NCBI GenBank assembly: GCA_964538565.1
Contig: CAZIGW010000243.1
Coordinates: forward strand, 1-9,421
Reading direction: 5' to 3'
Source of the DNA: CAYVBN01 sp964538565
GTDB lineage: Bacteria; Pseudomonadota; Alphaproteobacteria; Rhizobiales; Xanthobacteraceae
Length of the DNA: 9,421 nt
In this document: positions 1 to 6,582 of the stretch, piece after piece
Layout: every line of letters begins with the position of its first letter
How positions within the stretch are numbered: the stretch's first letter is position 1
Notes under the pieces: model-generated
What the model saw: the letters and a program-made list of their open reading frames with translations, nothing else
What the model was told of the DNA's origin: nothing
Databases searched by the model: none
Program-made: the position numbers and the translations under genes

Positions 1-88
1 ATTAGAGCGTTTTCGAGCGAAGCGAGTATCGGTTCGCCTGAAGAAAACGCGTCAAGACAGAACCTGGAGCCTCGGCTTTGATTCGAGA
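1..88. repeat. Dispersed Bradyrhizobium-type extragenic hairpin repeat
   Basis: The segment carries nested inverted repeats: GCGTTTTC at 7-14 pairs with GAAAACGC at 43-50, and inside it GCGAA at 17-21 pairs with TTCGC at 33-37. The overall sequence, including the following GCGTCAAGACAGAACCTGGA stretch, closely resembles an intergenic element that I remember as occurring in many copies in Bradyrhizobium and Rhodopseudomonas-like genomes; that resemblance is from memory. It lies just downstream of the molybdopterin-subunit stop codon, so its hairpin may also protect or end the operon transcript. The left boundary is cut by the window, and the right boundary is approximate. Confidence 0.7.
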
Positions 89-95
89 TGCCTGC

Positions 96-2324
96 TCACG
101 CCAGCAGCTTGTCCAGCGTGATCGGCAGGTCGCGCACCCGCTTGCCGGTGGCGTGACAGACGGCGTTCGCAACCGCCGCCGCAACGCCGACGATGGCGAT
201 CTCGCCGAGCCCTTTCACGCCAAGCGGATTGCCGTCGTCCGACTCGTCGACGAAGATGACCTTGATGTCATCGATGTCGGCGTTCACCGGGACATGATAC
301 TCGGCGATGTTGGCATTCATGATGCGGCCGAACCTGTGATCGATCAGCGTTTCTTCGTGAAGCGCCATGCCGATGCCCCAGACCACGCCGCCCAGGATCT
401 GGCTTTTCGCTGTCTTCGTGTTCAGGATCCGGCCGGCCGCAATCGCGCTGACGACGCGAGTGACGCGGATCACGCCGAGCTGCTCGTCGACCTTGACTTC
501 GGCAAACACCGCCGAGTGGCTGTTGTGGGCCCGCGCGGCATCGTGGGCGGGATTGGTGGTCTTCTCCCGCTCGATGCGGTCCACGGCTCCATGCCGCATG
601 ACGTCCGCGATCGACACGGCACGCGAGGCGTCGCGTCTGCTCACGAGCTTGCCGTCCGCGAGCGTGACCTCGTCGAGGCCGGCGTTCGCCAGCGGCGAAT
701 TCGGCATCTGCCTCGCTAGGCGCAGCAGCTCGTCGCGGATCGCGCCGGCTGTCGTCGCAATGCCGTTCGACACCGACGCCGCGATCCACGATCCGCCTTC
801 GACCGGCGATTGCGGCAGGCTCGAGTCGCCGAGCTTGACGGTGATGTTGTCGAGCGGCAATCCGAGCAGGTCGGCGGCGACCTGGGCCATGATGGTGGCG
901 GTGCCGGTGCCGATATCAGAGGCCGCGCAGGCGACCTCGGCGTGGCCGTTGGCGCCAAGCACGATGCGCACCGCAATCGGCATCTGGAACGCCTCCCAGA
1001 TGCCGGTCGCCATCCCCCAGCCGACGAGATCTTTGCCGTCGCGCATGGAGCGGGGCTCCGCGCTCCGCTTGCTCCAGCCGAACGCGTCCGCGCCCTGGCG
1101 ATAGCATTCGCGCAGCGCCTTGCTGCTGTAGGGACGGTCGCTGTTCTGGTCGCGGTCCGAATAGCACCGCAGGCGCAGCTCGAGCGGATCGATCCGGAGC
1201 GCGACCGCCAGTTCGTCCATCGCGGATTCGAGCGCGTACACCGCGGTCGCGCCGCTCGGCGCGCGCATGTCGCAAGAGGTCGCAAGGTCCAGGTGCGCGA
1301 GCCGGTGCGCGTATTTCGCGTTGGCGCATTTGTACAGGAGGCCAGACCAGCCAGTCTCCTGCCGGAAGAAGTCCTCGTATTGCGAGGTCACGGTGATCGC
1401 GTCATGCGTGATCGCATCGAGCGTTCCGCCGGAGTTTGCGCCGATCGCGATGCGCTGGATCATCGCCGGCCGGTAACCTAGCACGTACATCTGCTGGCGC
1501 GTCAGCACGACGCGCACCGGGCGCCGCAGCGCCCGCGCCGCGAGAACGGCCAGCACCGCCTGAAACTGTGGACGCAGGCCGGATCCGAACCCGCCACCCA
1601 TGAAGGAGGACACGATGCGCAGATCCTCCGGCGCCAGGCCGAAGACCTGGCACAGATACTTGTGCACGTTCTGCACGCCCTGGGTCTTGTCGTAGACGGT
1701 GAGCCTGCCGTCTGCCTCGACGACCGCCGTGGAGGCATAGAGCTCCATCGGGTTGTGGTGCTCGATCGGCACGGAGTATTCGCCTTCGTGGCGGACGGCG
1801 GCCGCCGCGAGCGCCTGGTCGGGCGCGCCGCGCGGCCGCGGCGGCGTGAACAGCGCCTCGATCGGGTTCGTCGGCGGCTTCACCGGAACGGCCGCATCGC
1901 GCCGGCTATGGAGGTCCGTCACATGCGCTTCCGCCTCGTAGTCCACCCGCACCAGGGAGGCCGCAGAGCGTGCGGCCTCGGACGTTTCGGCGACCACCAG
2001 CGCGATCGGCTGCCCGTTGAACAGGATCCGGTCGTCGTACAGCGGCCGGAACGGCGACCCGAGCGGAGCCGTTTCGTCCTTATATGCCTCGTCGTCGTCC
2101 GCCATGGCCGGACGGTTACGGTGCGTCAGCACGCTGACCACGCCCCCGACGCGGAGAGCCGCATCGGTGCCGATGCGCCTGATGCGGCCCTTCGTGATGG
2201 TCGAGCAGACGACGCTCGCATAGAGCAGGTCAGGCACGTTGAACTCGGCGGCATATTTCGCGGCGCCGGTGACCTTCGCGACCCCATCGACGCGCGATGT
2301 GGCGGTTCCGATGTACGATGCCAT
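96..2324 (-). CDS. paoC: Aldehyde oxidoreductase, molybdopterin-binding subunit (PaoC/YagR-like)
   Basis: This 742-residue protein is the large catalytic subunit of a xanthine-oxidase-family enzyme that hydroxylates aldehydes to carboxylic acids at a molybdenum centre. It starts with the family's short N-terminal form (SRVDGVAKVTGAAKYAAE), has the glycine-rich cofactor loop MGGGFGSG near residues 240-250, the MRAP segment around 350, and near the C-terminus NPLGVKGLGE, whose Glu708 matches the catalytic base of the family. Length is close to E. coli PaoC (about 730). The ATG at 2324 is 7 bp after the stop of the FAD subunit gene, so the two are co-transcribed and probably translationally linked; no strong Shine-Dalgarno is visible. 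The family member PaoC binds molybdopterin cytosine dinucleotide; that is inferred here from similarity. The exact aldehyde substrate cannot be read from the sequence. An isoquinoline-oxidoreductase-like role is a less likely alternative. Confidence 0.93.
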   Translation of the reverse strand: MASYIGTATSRVDGVAKVTGAAKYAAEFNVPDLLYASVVCSTITKGRIRRIGTDAALRVGGVVSVLTHRNRPAMADDDEAYKDETAPLGSPFRPLYDDRILFNGQPIALVVAETSEAARSAASLVRVDYEAEAHVTDLHSRRDAAVPVKPPTNPIEALFTPPRPRGAPDQALAAAAVRHEGEYSVPIEHHNPMELYASTAVVEADGRLTVYDKTQGVQNVHKYLCQVFGLAPEDLRIVSSFMGGGFGSGLRPQFQAVLAVLAARALRRPVRVVLTRQQMYVLGYRPAMIQRIAIGANSGGTLDAITHDAITVTSQYEDFFRQETGWSGLLYKCANAKYAHRLAHLDLATSCDMRAPSGATAVYALESAMDELAVALRIDPLELRLRCYSDRDQNSDRPYSSKALRECYRQGADAFGWSKRSAEPRSMRDGKDLVGWGMATGIWEAFQMPIAVRIVLGANGHAEVACAASDIGTGTATIMAQVAADLLGLPLDNITVKLGDSSLPQSPVEGGSWIAASVSNGIATTAGAIRDELLRLARQMPNSPLANAGLDEVTLADGKLVSRRDASRAVSIADVMRHGAVDRIEREKTTNPAHDAARAHNSHSAVFAEVKVDEQLGVIRVTRVVSAIAAGRILNTKTAKSQILGGVVWGIGMALHEETLIDHRFGRIMNANIAEYHVPVNADIDDIKVIFVDESDDGNPLGVKGLGEIAIVGVAAAVANAVCHATGKRVRDLPITLDKLLA

Positions 2325-2331
2325 GGCGGGC

Positions 2332-3348
2332 TCACGCGATTTTCTTGTTGGATTGCGACTGCGGGGTCCCGCGCGCCGCCTGTGACAGCGCGCGCACGAT
2401 GGTGCGCCGCGCGAGATCGAGCTTGAACGTGTTGTGCCCGAAGCCCCTGGCTTCGCTCAGGACGAGATCGGCGGCCCGGGCAAACGCCGCTTCGCCGACG
2501 GCCTCGCCGCCGAGCGCCGCCTCGGCCCGCGCGTTGCGCCACGGTTTGTGCGCGACGCCGCCGAGCGCGAAACGCGCCTCCCGGATGATGTTGCCGTCGA
2601 GCTCGAGGCCGACCGCCACGGACACCAGTGCGAACGCATAGGAGAGCCGGTCGCGGACCTTGAGATAGGTGTAGTTCGACCGGAATCCGCGCGGCGGCAG
2701 CTCGACCGAGGTGATGAGTTCGTCCGGCTCGAGGCTCGCGTCGCGCTGCGGCGTATCGCCCGGCAGCCGGTGGAAGTCCGGGAACGCGATGGCGCGATCG
2801 CCGCGCGGACCGGTGACGTGGACCTTCGCTTCCAGAACCGCCAGGGCCACGCACATGTCCGACGGATGCACCGCGATGCAGGCCTCGCTCGTGCCGAGGA
2901 TCGCATGCATGCGGTTGAGGCCGCCGATGGCGGAGCAGCCGCTGCCCGGCTCCCGTTTGTTGCAGGGCGTCGCGATGTCATAGAAGTAGGCACAGCGCGT
3001 CCGTTGCAGGAGATTGCCGCCGACCGACGCCATGTTGCGCAATTGCGCCGAGGCGCCGGCGAGGAGCGCGCTCGACAGCAGCGGGTAGCGCTGCTCCACC
3101 AGCGGGTGGTAGGCGAGATCGGAATTGGGCACGAGCGCGCCGATGCGGAGCCCGCCGCCGGCGACTTCCTCCACCTGTTTCAAGGGAAGCCTCGAGACGT
3201 CGATGAGCCGCGTCGGCCGTTCGACGTCCATCTTCATCAGATCGACCAGATTGGTGCCGCCGGCGATGAATTTCGCAGCCGGGCCGGCCGCGATCTGGCG
3301 CACCGCGTCCGCGACGCTGTCGGCGCGCGAGTACTGGAAGCTGATCAT
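2332..3348 (-). CDS. paoB: Aldehyde oxidoreductase, FAD and 4Fe-4S subunit (PaoB/YagS-like)
   Basis: This 338-residue protein is the electron-transfer flavin subunit. FAD-binding signatures are KFIAGGTNLVDLMK (residues 26-39) and QLRNMASVGGNLLQRTRC (102-119), followed by the CO dehydrogenase flavoprotein C-terminal domain. Cysteines 119, 129, 138 and 157 sit in the insert RTRCAYFYD..PCNKREPGSGC..EAC, which is the hallmark of the PaoB/4-hydroxybenzoyl-CoA reductase type that carries an additional 4Fe-4S cluster; plain xanthine dehydrogenase FAD subunits lack it. The ATG at 3348 shares a base with the TGA of the 2Fe-2S gene (TGATG), which fixes the start and shows translational coupling; the longer in-frame extension upstream only runs inside the preceding gene. 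The C-terminus ends in a basic SNKK tail. Assignment is firm, substrate unknown. Confidence 0.93.
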   Translation of the reverse strand: MISFQYSRADSVADAVRQIAAGPAAKFIAGGTNLVDLMKMDVERPTRLIDVSRLPLKQVEEVAGGGLRIGALVPNSDLAYHPLVEQRYPLLSSALLAGASAQLRNMASVGGNLLQRTRCAYFYDIATPCNKREPGSGCSAIGGLNRMHAILGTSEACIAVHPSDMCVALAVLEAKVHVTGPRGDRAIAFPDFHRLPGDTPQRDASLEPDELITSVELPPRGFRSNYTYLKVRDRLSYAFALVSVAVGLELDGNIIREARFALGGVAHKPWRNARAEAALGGEAVGEAAFARAADLVLSEARGFGHNTFKLDLARRTIVRALSQAARGTPQSQSNKKIA

Positions 3349-3953
3349 CACCGCTCCATCGCCTGCTGGATGGCCGACACAATGTTGACGTATGCGCCGC
3401 ACCGGCAGATGTTTCCGCTCATCAGCTCGCGGATCTCCGCCGGGCTCTTCGCCCTGCCCTCCGCGATCAGCGCGACGGCCGAGCAGATCTGGCCCGGCGT
3501 GCAGTAGCCGCACTGGAACGCGTCGTGATCGATGAACGCCTGCTGCACGGGGTGAAGTTTTCCGTCCTTGGCCAGTCCTTCGATCGTGGTGATGCTGGCG
3601 CCGTCCGTCATGACCGCGAGGGTCAGGCAGGAAACGACGCGCCGGCCATCGATCAGCACCGTGCAGGCGCCGCATTGGCCGTGATCGCAGCCCTTCTTGG
3701 TGCCGGTCAGATCGAGGTGCTCACGCAGCGCATCGAGCAGCGAAGTCCGCGGATCGAGTTCGAGCGAGTGGCGCTTGCCGTTCACGGTGAGACGGACCGA
3801 GACCGCCGATGACGCACCCTCGCGCGCTCTCGCCCGTTCCGCCGCGCCGGCCGGTGCCAGGCTCATCGCAATCGGCGCCGTCGCGGTGCCAGCAACGATC
3901 TCGCGACGGGTGGGACGGGATCGAGCACCGGATTCTGCCTTGCCCTCGTTCAT
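3348..3953 (-). CDS. paoA: Aldehyde oxidoreductase, Tat-exported 2Fe-2S subunit (PaoA/YagT-like)
   Basis: This 201-residue protein is the iron-sulfur subunit that passes electrons from the molybdenum site toward FAD. The plant-type ferredoxin cluster is ligated by Cys89, Cys94, Cys97 (CDHGQCGAC) and Cys109; the C-terminal helical domain gives the second 2Fe-2S cluster with Cys148, Cys151 (CGYC), Cys183 and Cys185 (CRC). The N-terminus has a twin-arginine motif (TRREIVAG, Arg16-Arg17), then a weakly hydrophobic Ala-rich stretch ending near AGAA (residue 38), so the complex is probably folded in the cytoplasm and exported to the periplasm, as in E. coli PaoABC. The start at 3953 is chosen because GGAG lies 6 nt upstream and because it places the Arg pair at the usual distance; an in-frame ATG at 4082 would add 43 residues of unconvincing sequence. 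It is the first gene of the operon. Confidence 0.92.
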   Translation of the reverse strand: MNEGKAESGARSRPTRREIVAGTATAPIAMSLAPAGAAERARAREGASSAVSVRLTVNGKRHSLELDPRTSLLDALREHLDLTGTKKGCDHGQCGACTVLIDGRRVVSCLTLAVMTDGASITTIEGLAKDGKLHPVQQAFIDHDAFQCGYCTPGQICSAVALIAEGRAKSPAEIRELMSGNICRCGAYVNIVSAIQQAMER

Positions 3954-4061
3954 GCCTGGCTCCGATTGGGTGGCAACAGGACACCGCCGCCGCTGCGGGA
4001 AACCCCGCCTGCCGTTCGTCGTCGCTTCGCTCGCACAGCAGATGCGCGAACCACGGCCCGC

Positions 4062-4067
4062 AGCATA
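4062..4067 (-). promoter_or_regulatory. Possible -10 element of the aldehyde oxidoreductase operon
   Basis: On the minus strand TATGCT lies about 110 nt upstream of the 2Fe-2S subunit start. At 17-18 nt further upstream there is no recognisable -35 box, which would suit a promoter that needs an activator of the AraC type, but the call rests on a single hexamer and is weak. Confidence 0.2.
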
Positions 4068-4133
4068 AGTGCGAGGGCACAAGGCGATAGCCGTTTCGCG
4101 CAGGACTGTCCGCCTTGCGCGGAAAAATGTGGC

Positions 4134-4149
4134 GGAAGCCGGTGCTTCC
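4134..4149. promoter_or_regulatory. Inverted repeat in the divergent promoter region, possible operator
   Basis: GGAAGC and GCTTCC flank a CGGT loop, a perfect 6-bp inverted repeat in the 260-bp gap between the oxidoreductase operon and the AraC-type regulator, 64 bp before the regulator's start codon. It could be an operator or a short RNA hairpin. AraC-family proteins more often bind direct repeats, so this may not be their site. Confidence 0.2.
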
Positions 4150-4213
4150 CTCCGGCCGTCCCGCGCCTAGCTATTCGGACGGACGGGTGCCGAGCGGGAA
4201 GGAAGCGAGCGTC

Positions 4214-5194
4214 ATGCACATCCGAAATCTCGATGAAGCGATCGATGCGGTGACGAAGGTCTATTGTCCGCACACGGTCGAGGTCGCCGGTTCCGCGCGC
4301 GACATCGACGTGTCTCTCGAGGTGAACCATCCGACCTCCCAGCCGTTGGTCAGCCTGTCCTACAATGTGCCGGTGAAGATCGATGCGCTGAACTTCGCCC
4401 GCCTGTTTCTCATGATGCACTGTGAGCGTGGCGCCGCCGCAAGTACACAGGAGCATCGCTGGGCCGAATGGCGCGAGGGCCAGACCATGCCGTTCTCGGC
4501 CGGCCTGGACACCGAGCTCTGGTTCGACCGCGCGTTCGTCCAGCGATCGGTGCGGATCGACGTGAACAGGCTCGAGGCGCAGTGCGCGCGATTGCTCGGG
4601 CACCCGCTCGACCGGCCGCTGCGGTTTTCCCTCCGACCGTTTTCCGACGAGCTCGAGCAGATCTGGCGCCGGACGTTGGCATACCTGTGGACGAGCGAAG
4701 AGGGTGGACTTCCGCTCGGCGAGGCCGCGAAGGCGGCGTTCGACGAATATCTGCTCATGCTGCTGCTCAATCACCATCCACACAACTACAGCGAGGAGAT
4801 CGCCGCGAGGGACCGCTCGCCCGTCCCCGGCGTCGTGCGCCGCGCGGAGCGGTTCATCGCCGACCATGCCGATACGCCGATCACGGTCTCGGACGTTGCC
4901 GCTCACCTCGGGGTGAGCCTGCGCACGTTGCAGGCAGGCTTCCGCCAGTGGCGCGACACCACGCCGGCGGCGCACCTGCGGCAGGTCCGCCTGCAACGCG
5001 TCCGTGACGAGCTGCTGCGCCCGGGCGAGAATGCCAATGTCACGGAGATCGCCGTGCGGTACGGCTTCGTCCACCTCGGACGCTTCAGCGGCCAGTACCG
5101 CTCCGCCTTCGGCGAGCCCCCAAGCGTCACGCTGCGCCGGGGACGCGCCGGCTCGGTCGCGGCCGACGATCCCGCAGACCGGACGGCACGTTGA
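4214..5194 (+). CDS. AraC-family transcriptional regulator
   Basis: This 326-residue protein has an N-terminal ligand/dimerisation region of the AraC-binding-like type (about residues 25-190) and a C-terminal AraC/XylS DNA-binding domain (about 205-308). The two helix-turn-helix units are visible: TVSDVAAHLGVSLRTLQAGF (224-243), then NVTEIAVRYGFVHLGRFSGQ (275-294) followed by YRSAFGEPPS, the normal family signature. The ATG at 4214 is preceded by a GGAAGGAAG ribosome-binding stretch; an in-frame upstream ATG at 4115 adds residues without similarity to the family. It is transcribed away from the aldehyde oxidoreductase operon with a shared 260-bp control region, so local control of that operon, perhaps in response to an aldehyde or related aromatic compound, is the simplest inference. 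The ligand is not known. The gene ends 8 bp from the convergent DUF4168 gene, without a visible terminator between them. Confidence 0.9.
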   Translation: MHIRNLDEAIDAVTKVYCPHTVEVAGSARDIDVSLEVNHPTSQPLVSLSYNVPVKIDALNFARLFLMMHCERGAAASTQEHRWAEWREGQTMPFSAGLDTELWFDRAFVQRSVRIDVNRLEAQCARLLGHPLDRPLRFSLRPFSDELEQIWRRTLAYLWTSEEGGLPLGEAAKAAFDEYLLMLLLNHHPHNYSEEIAARDRSPVPGVVRRAERFIADHADTPITVSDVAAHLGVSLRTLQAGFRQWRDTTPAAHLRQVRLQRVRDELLRPGENANVTEIAVRYGFVHLGRFSGQYRSAFGEPPSVTLRRGRAGSVAADDPADRTAR

Positions 5195-5202
5195 TCGGGC
5201 GG

Positions 5203-5592
5203 CTACCTGGCCGGCGGCTCGATGCGCTGAAAGATCTTCTCGCGAAGCGCGGAGTCGTTCTGCGCCACGACGAGGATCGACTTGTACTCGTCGACGGAAA
5301 TGCCCTGGTCCGTGACCGCCTTCTCGAGCGCCGACTTGGCTTCTTCCGTGATCCGCTTTTTGTCCGACGGAGCCGCCTGTCCGATTCGTTGCTCATAGTT
5401 CCTCAGGACCTGCGCGACCTGCTTCAAAGCCGCGGCCACGGCGTCGAGCTTCTGGTCCGTGATCTGCGTCCGGTCGGAGGAGGCCGGCGGGGATGGGGTC
5501 TGCGCGTGCGTGATGGAAACCGAGAACGGGACGCCGGACGCCACGATCGCGGCAGCCAGCAGTGGCACCAATCGTCGCATCGGGCATCGCAT
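5203..5592 (-). CDS. Secreted DUF4168-family protein
   Basis: This 129-residue protein begins with a Sec signal peptide: MRCPMRR, a hydrophobic core LVPLLAAAIVASGVPFSVSI, and a likely cleavage after THA (residue 30). The mature part, about 99 residues, is a charged, helical domain with the DUF4168 pattern: an initial helix LDAVAAALKQVAQVLRNYEQ, a middle segment ITEEAKSALEKAVTDQGISV, and the closing YKSILVVAQND..LREKIFQRI. No catalytic residues or cysteines are present in the mature part. Its function is unknown; DUF4168 proteins are small exported proteins with no firm assigned activity. The start at 5592 is supported by GGAGG 5 nt upstream (5598-5602); a second ATG at 5580 in the same frame lacks this. 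It has its own stress-type promoter at 5632-5656 and is convergent with the AraC regulator. Confidence 0.85.
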   Translation of the reverse strand: MRCPMRRLVPLLAAAIVASGVPFSVSITHAQTPSPPASSDRTQITDQKLDAVAAALKQVAQVLRNYEQRIGQAAPSDKKRITEEAKSALEKAVTDQGISVDEYKSILVVAQNDSALREKIFQRIEPPAR

Positions 5593-5631
5593 GTCCGCCT
5601 CCGGCTCGTTTTCCCTCGCGTGGCCTGGGAG

Positions 5632-5656
5632 AACGAGGAGCGCGGGAAACCGTTCC
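5632..5656 (-). promoter_or_regulatory. EcfG-type general stress response promoter
   Basis: On the minus strand GGAAC (5656-5652), a 16-nt spacer, and CGTT (5635-5632) match exactly the consensus known for the alphaproteobacterial general stress sigma factor EcfG (GGAAC, 16-17 nt, CGTT). The expected transcript start near 5625 would give a leader of about 33 nt carrying the GGAGG site before the DUF4168 start. The site is placed correctly in strand, spacing and distance. Confidence 0.65.
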
Positions 5657-5774
5657 GGCTGCTGCGAATTGGATAGTGCGAAGGCCGGCGACAAAGCCTC
5701 GAGTCGGGACGTCAGCGCCGCAACGTTCGGCGCCGCACGGTTTGATGCAGGCCGCGATGAACTCGCGTTTGACG

Positions 5775-5792
5775 TTGTTCCGAGCGGAACAA
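5775..5792. repeat. 18-bp palindrome, possible operator
   Basis: TTGTTCCG and CGGAACAA form perfect 8-bp arms around AG. It is the longest perfect palindrome noticed in the gap. It lies about 180 bp upstream of the DUF4168 start and 230 bp upstream of the small acidic protein. Each arm contains GGAAC, but no CGTT follows at 16-17 nt on either strand, so these are not complete EcfG promoters. Confidence 0.4.
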
Positions 5793-5837
5793 GAGGTGCT
5801 TTCGCACCGGAAGATGCAATGCCTGAGCAATCCCGGC

Positions 5838-5898
5838 TCCGGCGAACCGGAGTCGAACCACATGCGTGGCAAGAGCCTTGCCGCTTGACCATCCCCGG
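5838..5898 (-). pseudogene. Degenerate tRNA-like sequence
   Basis: Reading the minus strand, CCGGGGA (5898-5892) pairs with TCGCCGG (5845-5839) in six of seven positions as an acceptor stem. It is followed by TG and a D-arm like that of tRNA-Gln (GTC, loop AAGCGGCAA, GGC), and later by the T-loop core GGTTCGACTCC. Only 16 nt lie between base 26 and the T-loop where about 27 are expected, so the anticodon arm cannot form, and the T-stem has two mismatches. No CCA end is encoded. It is best read as a tRNA remnant with an internal deletion; chance resemblance is possible. Confidence 0.35.
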
Positions 5899-5946
5899 GC
5901 GTTGCCTTGCGCGGCTGAAACCAAACCGGCCGACCGCTCTTACCGT

Positions 5947-5971
5947 GGAGCAATACTGGGATGCGCCCGTT
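5947..5971 (+). promoter_or_regulatory. Possible EcfG-like promoter of the 97-residue protein gene
   Basis: GGAGC (5947-5951), a 16-nt spacer and CGTT (5968-5971) match the EcfG consensus with one mismatch in the -35 box. The position, 52 bp before the start codon on the correct strand, fits a promoter. One mismatch in a nine-base pattern makes this tentative. Confidence 0.3.
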
Positions 5972-6023
5972 GCCATGGCGGCAATGTGACGCTCGAACCC
6001 GAACCGGATGAAAGGAACAGGCG

Positions 6024-6317
6024 ATGAAACTGACCTCCGCACAACTGGAGCAGACCCTGACGCAGGTCGAGGCTCAGGCAATCCCCGACAACCATCCCAT
6101 GGTCCAGCAGCTCAACGACCTGTTCGGGGATCACACGTTCTTTCTCGACAGGCACGGGCTGAGCATCGTCGAGCCCGCCGCCGACGCGCCCGCGGAAGGA
6201 CCGCAGGCCGCGCGGATCGTCAATCTTGCGAACTGGACGGACGCCAATCTCACCAGTCTCGCCCCGCACGATCCGGTGGTGACCGACGCGGTCGTCGATA
6301 TCGGCGCGAAGGCCTGA
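6024..6317 (+). CDS. Small acidic protein of unknown function
   Basis: This 97-residue protein begins MKLTSAQLEQTLTQVEAQ and has AAAGGA (6011-6016) 7 nt upstream of the ATG, a good start. It is acidic (many Asp/Glu, few basic residues), has no cysteine, no signal peptide and no membrane segment, so it is presumably cytosolic. An N-terminal helical part (residues 1-30) leads into NDLFGDHTFFLDRHGLSIVE, which reads as a short beta-hairpin. An Ala/Pro-rich linker follows (52-62), then a second conserved-looking stretch ARIVNLANWTDANLTSLAPH. I recall similar unnamed short proteins in Bradyrhizobium-like genomes but cannot assign a family or function. It stands alone, with a hairpin-rich gap upstream and an RHS remnant on the other strand downstream. 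Confidence 0.75.
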   Translation: MKLTSAQLEQTLTQVEAQAIPDNHPMVQQLNDLFGDHTFFLDRHGLSIVEPAADAPAEGPQAARIVNLANWTDANLTSLAPHDPVVTDAVVDIGAKA

Positions 6318-6582
6318 TCGGCGGGAGCGGCGTGGCGACTCTCTAGCGGTCAGGGGACTCGCAGCGTCCGACCATCCGGCATCGACGGCGCGGCGAACAG
6401 CGGCGAACACATACCGCTCGGCCCGGCGCCCGAGCCGGGTTCCCTGCGCCGCGTCTTGTCTATGGCGCGGGCCCGCCCGAGAGTCCGTTGCGCACGATTT
6501 CTGCGCCTTCCATCGATGCCTGTCCATATCGTCGAGACCGATGGGCGTTCCTGTGCCGTCGGTGGGCGCAGATTGATGGCGC
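6318..6582. other. Gene-free stretch beyond the RHS remnant
   Basis: No intact gene, terminator or repeat is visible. On the minus strand it continues from the end of the recognisable RHS core; short frames such as AINLRPPT look like a rearranged RHS tail (compare NLRFPGQ of intact cores), but similarity soon fades. Confidence 0.4.

Larger units (their letters stand above)
5593..6023. other. 430-bp gene-free gap rich in short inverted repeats
   Basis: No convincing gene is visible here; longer open frames lack a ribosome-binding site and family resemblance. Besides the stress promoter, it holds four perfect short inverted repeats: TTGTTCCG/CGGAACAA at 5775-5792 (2-nt centre), GGTGC/GCACC at 5795-5808, CTCCGG/CCGGAG at 5837-5852, and GGCAAG/CTTGCC at 5868-5882. 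The last two lie inside a tRNA-like stretch at 5838-5898. Confidence 0.6.

Noticed and set aside
2434..3507. Long plus-strand frame (357 codons) opposite the FAD and 2Fe-2S subunit genes
   Set aside because: The amino-acid make-up (Arg/His/Asp-rich) is that of a reverse-frame shadow; the minus-strand genes explain the sequence fully.
5777..5811. GGAAC boxes in the 18-bp palindrome as further EcfG promoters
   Set aside because: Neither strand has CGTT 16 or 17 nt downstream of the box.
5459..5989. Plus-strand frame of 176 codons across the hairpin-rich gap
   Set aside because: It starts opposite the DUF4168 gene, has no ribosome-binding site, crosses the tRNA-like stretch and resembles no family.
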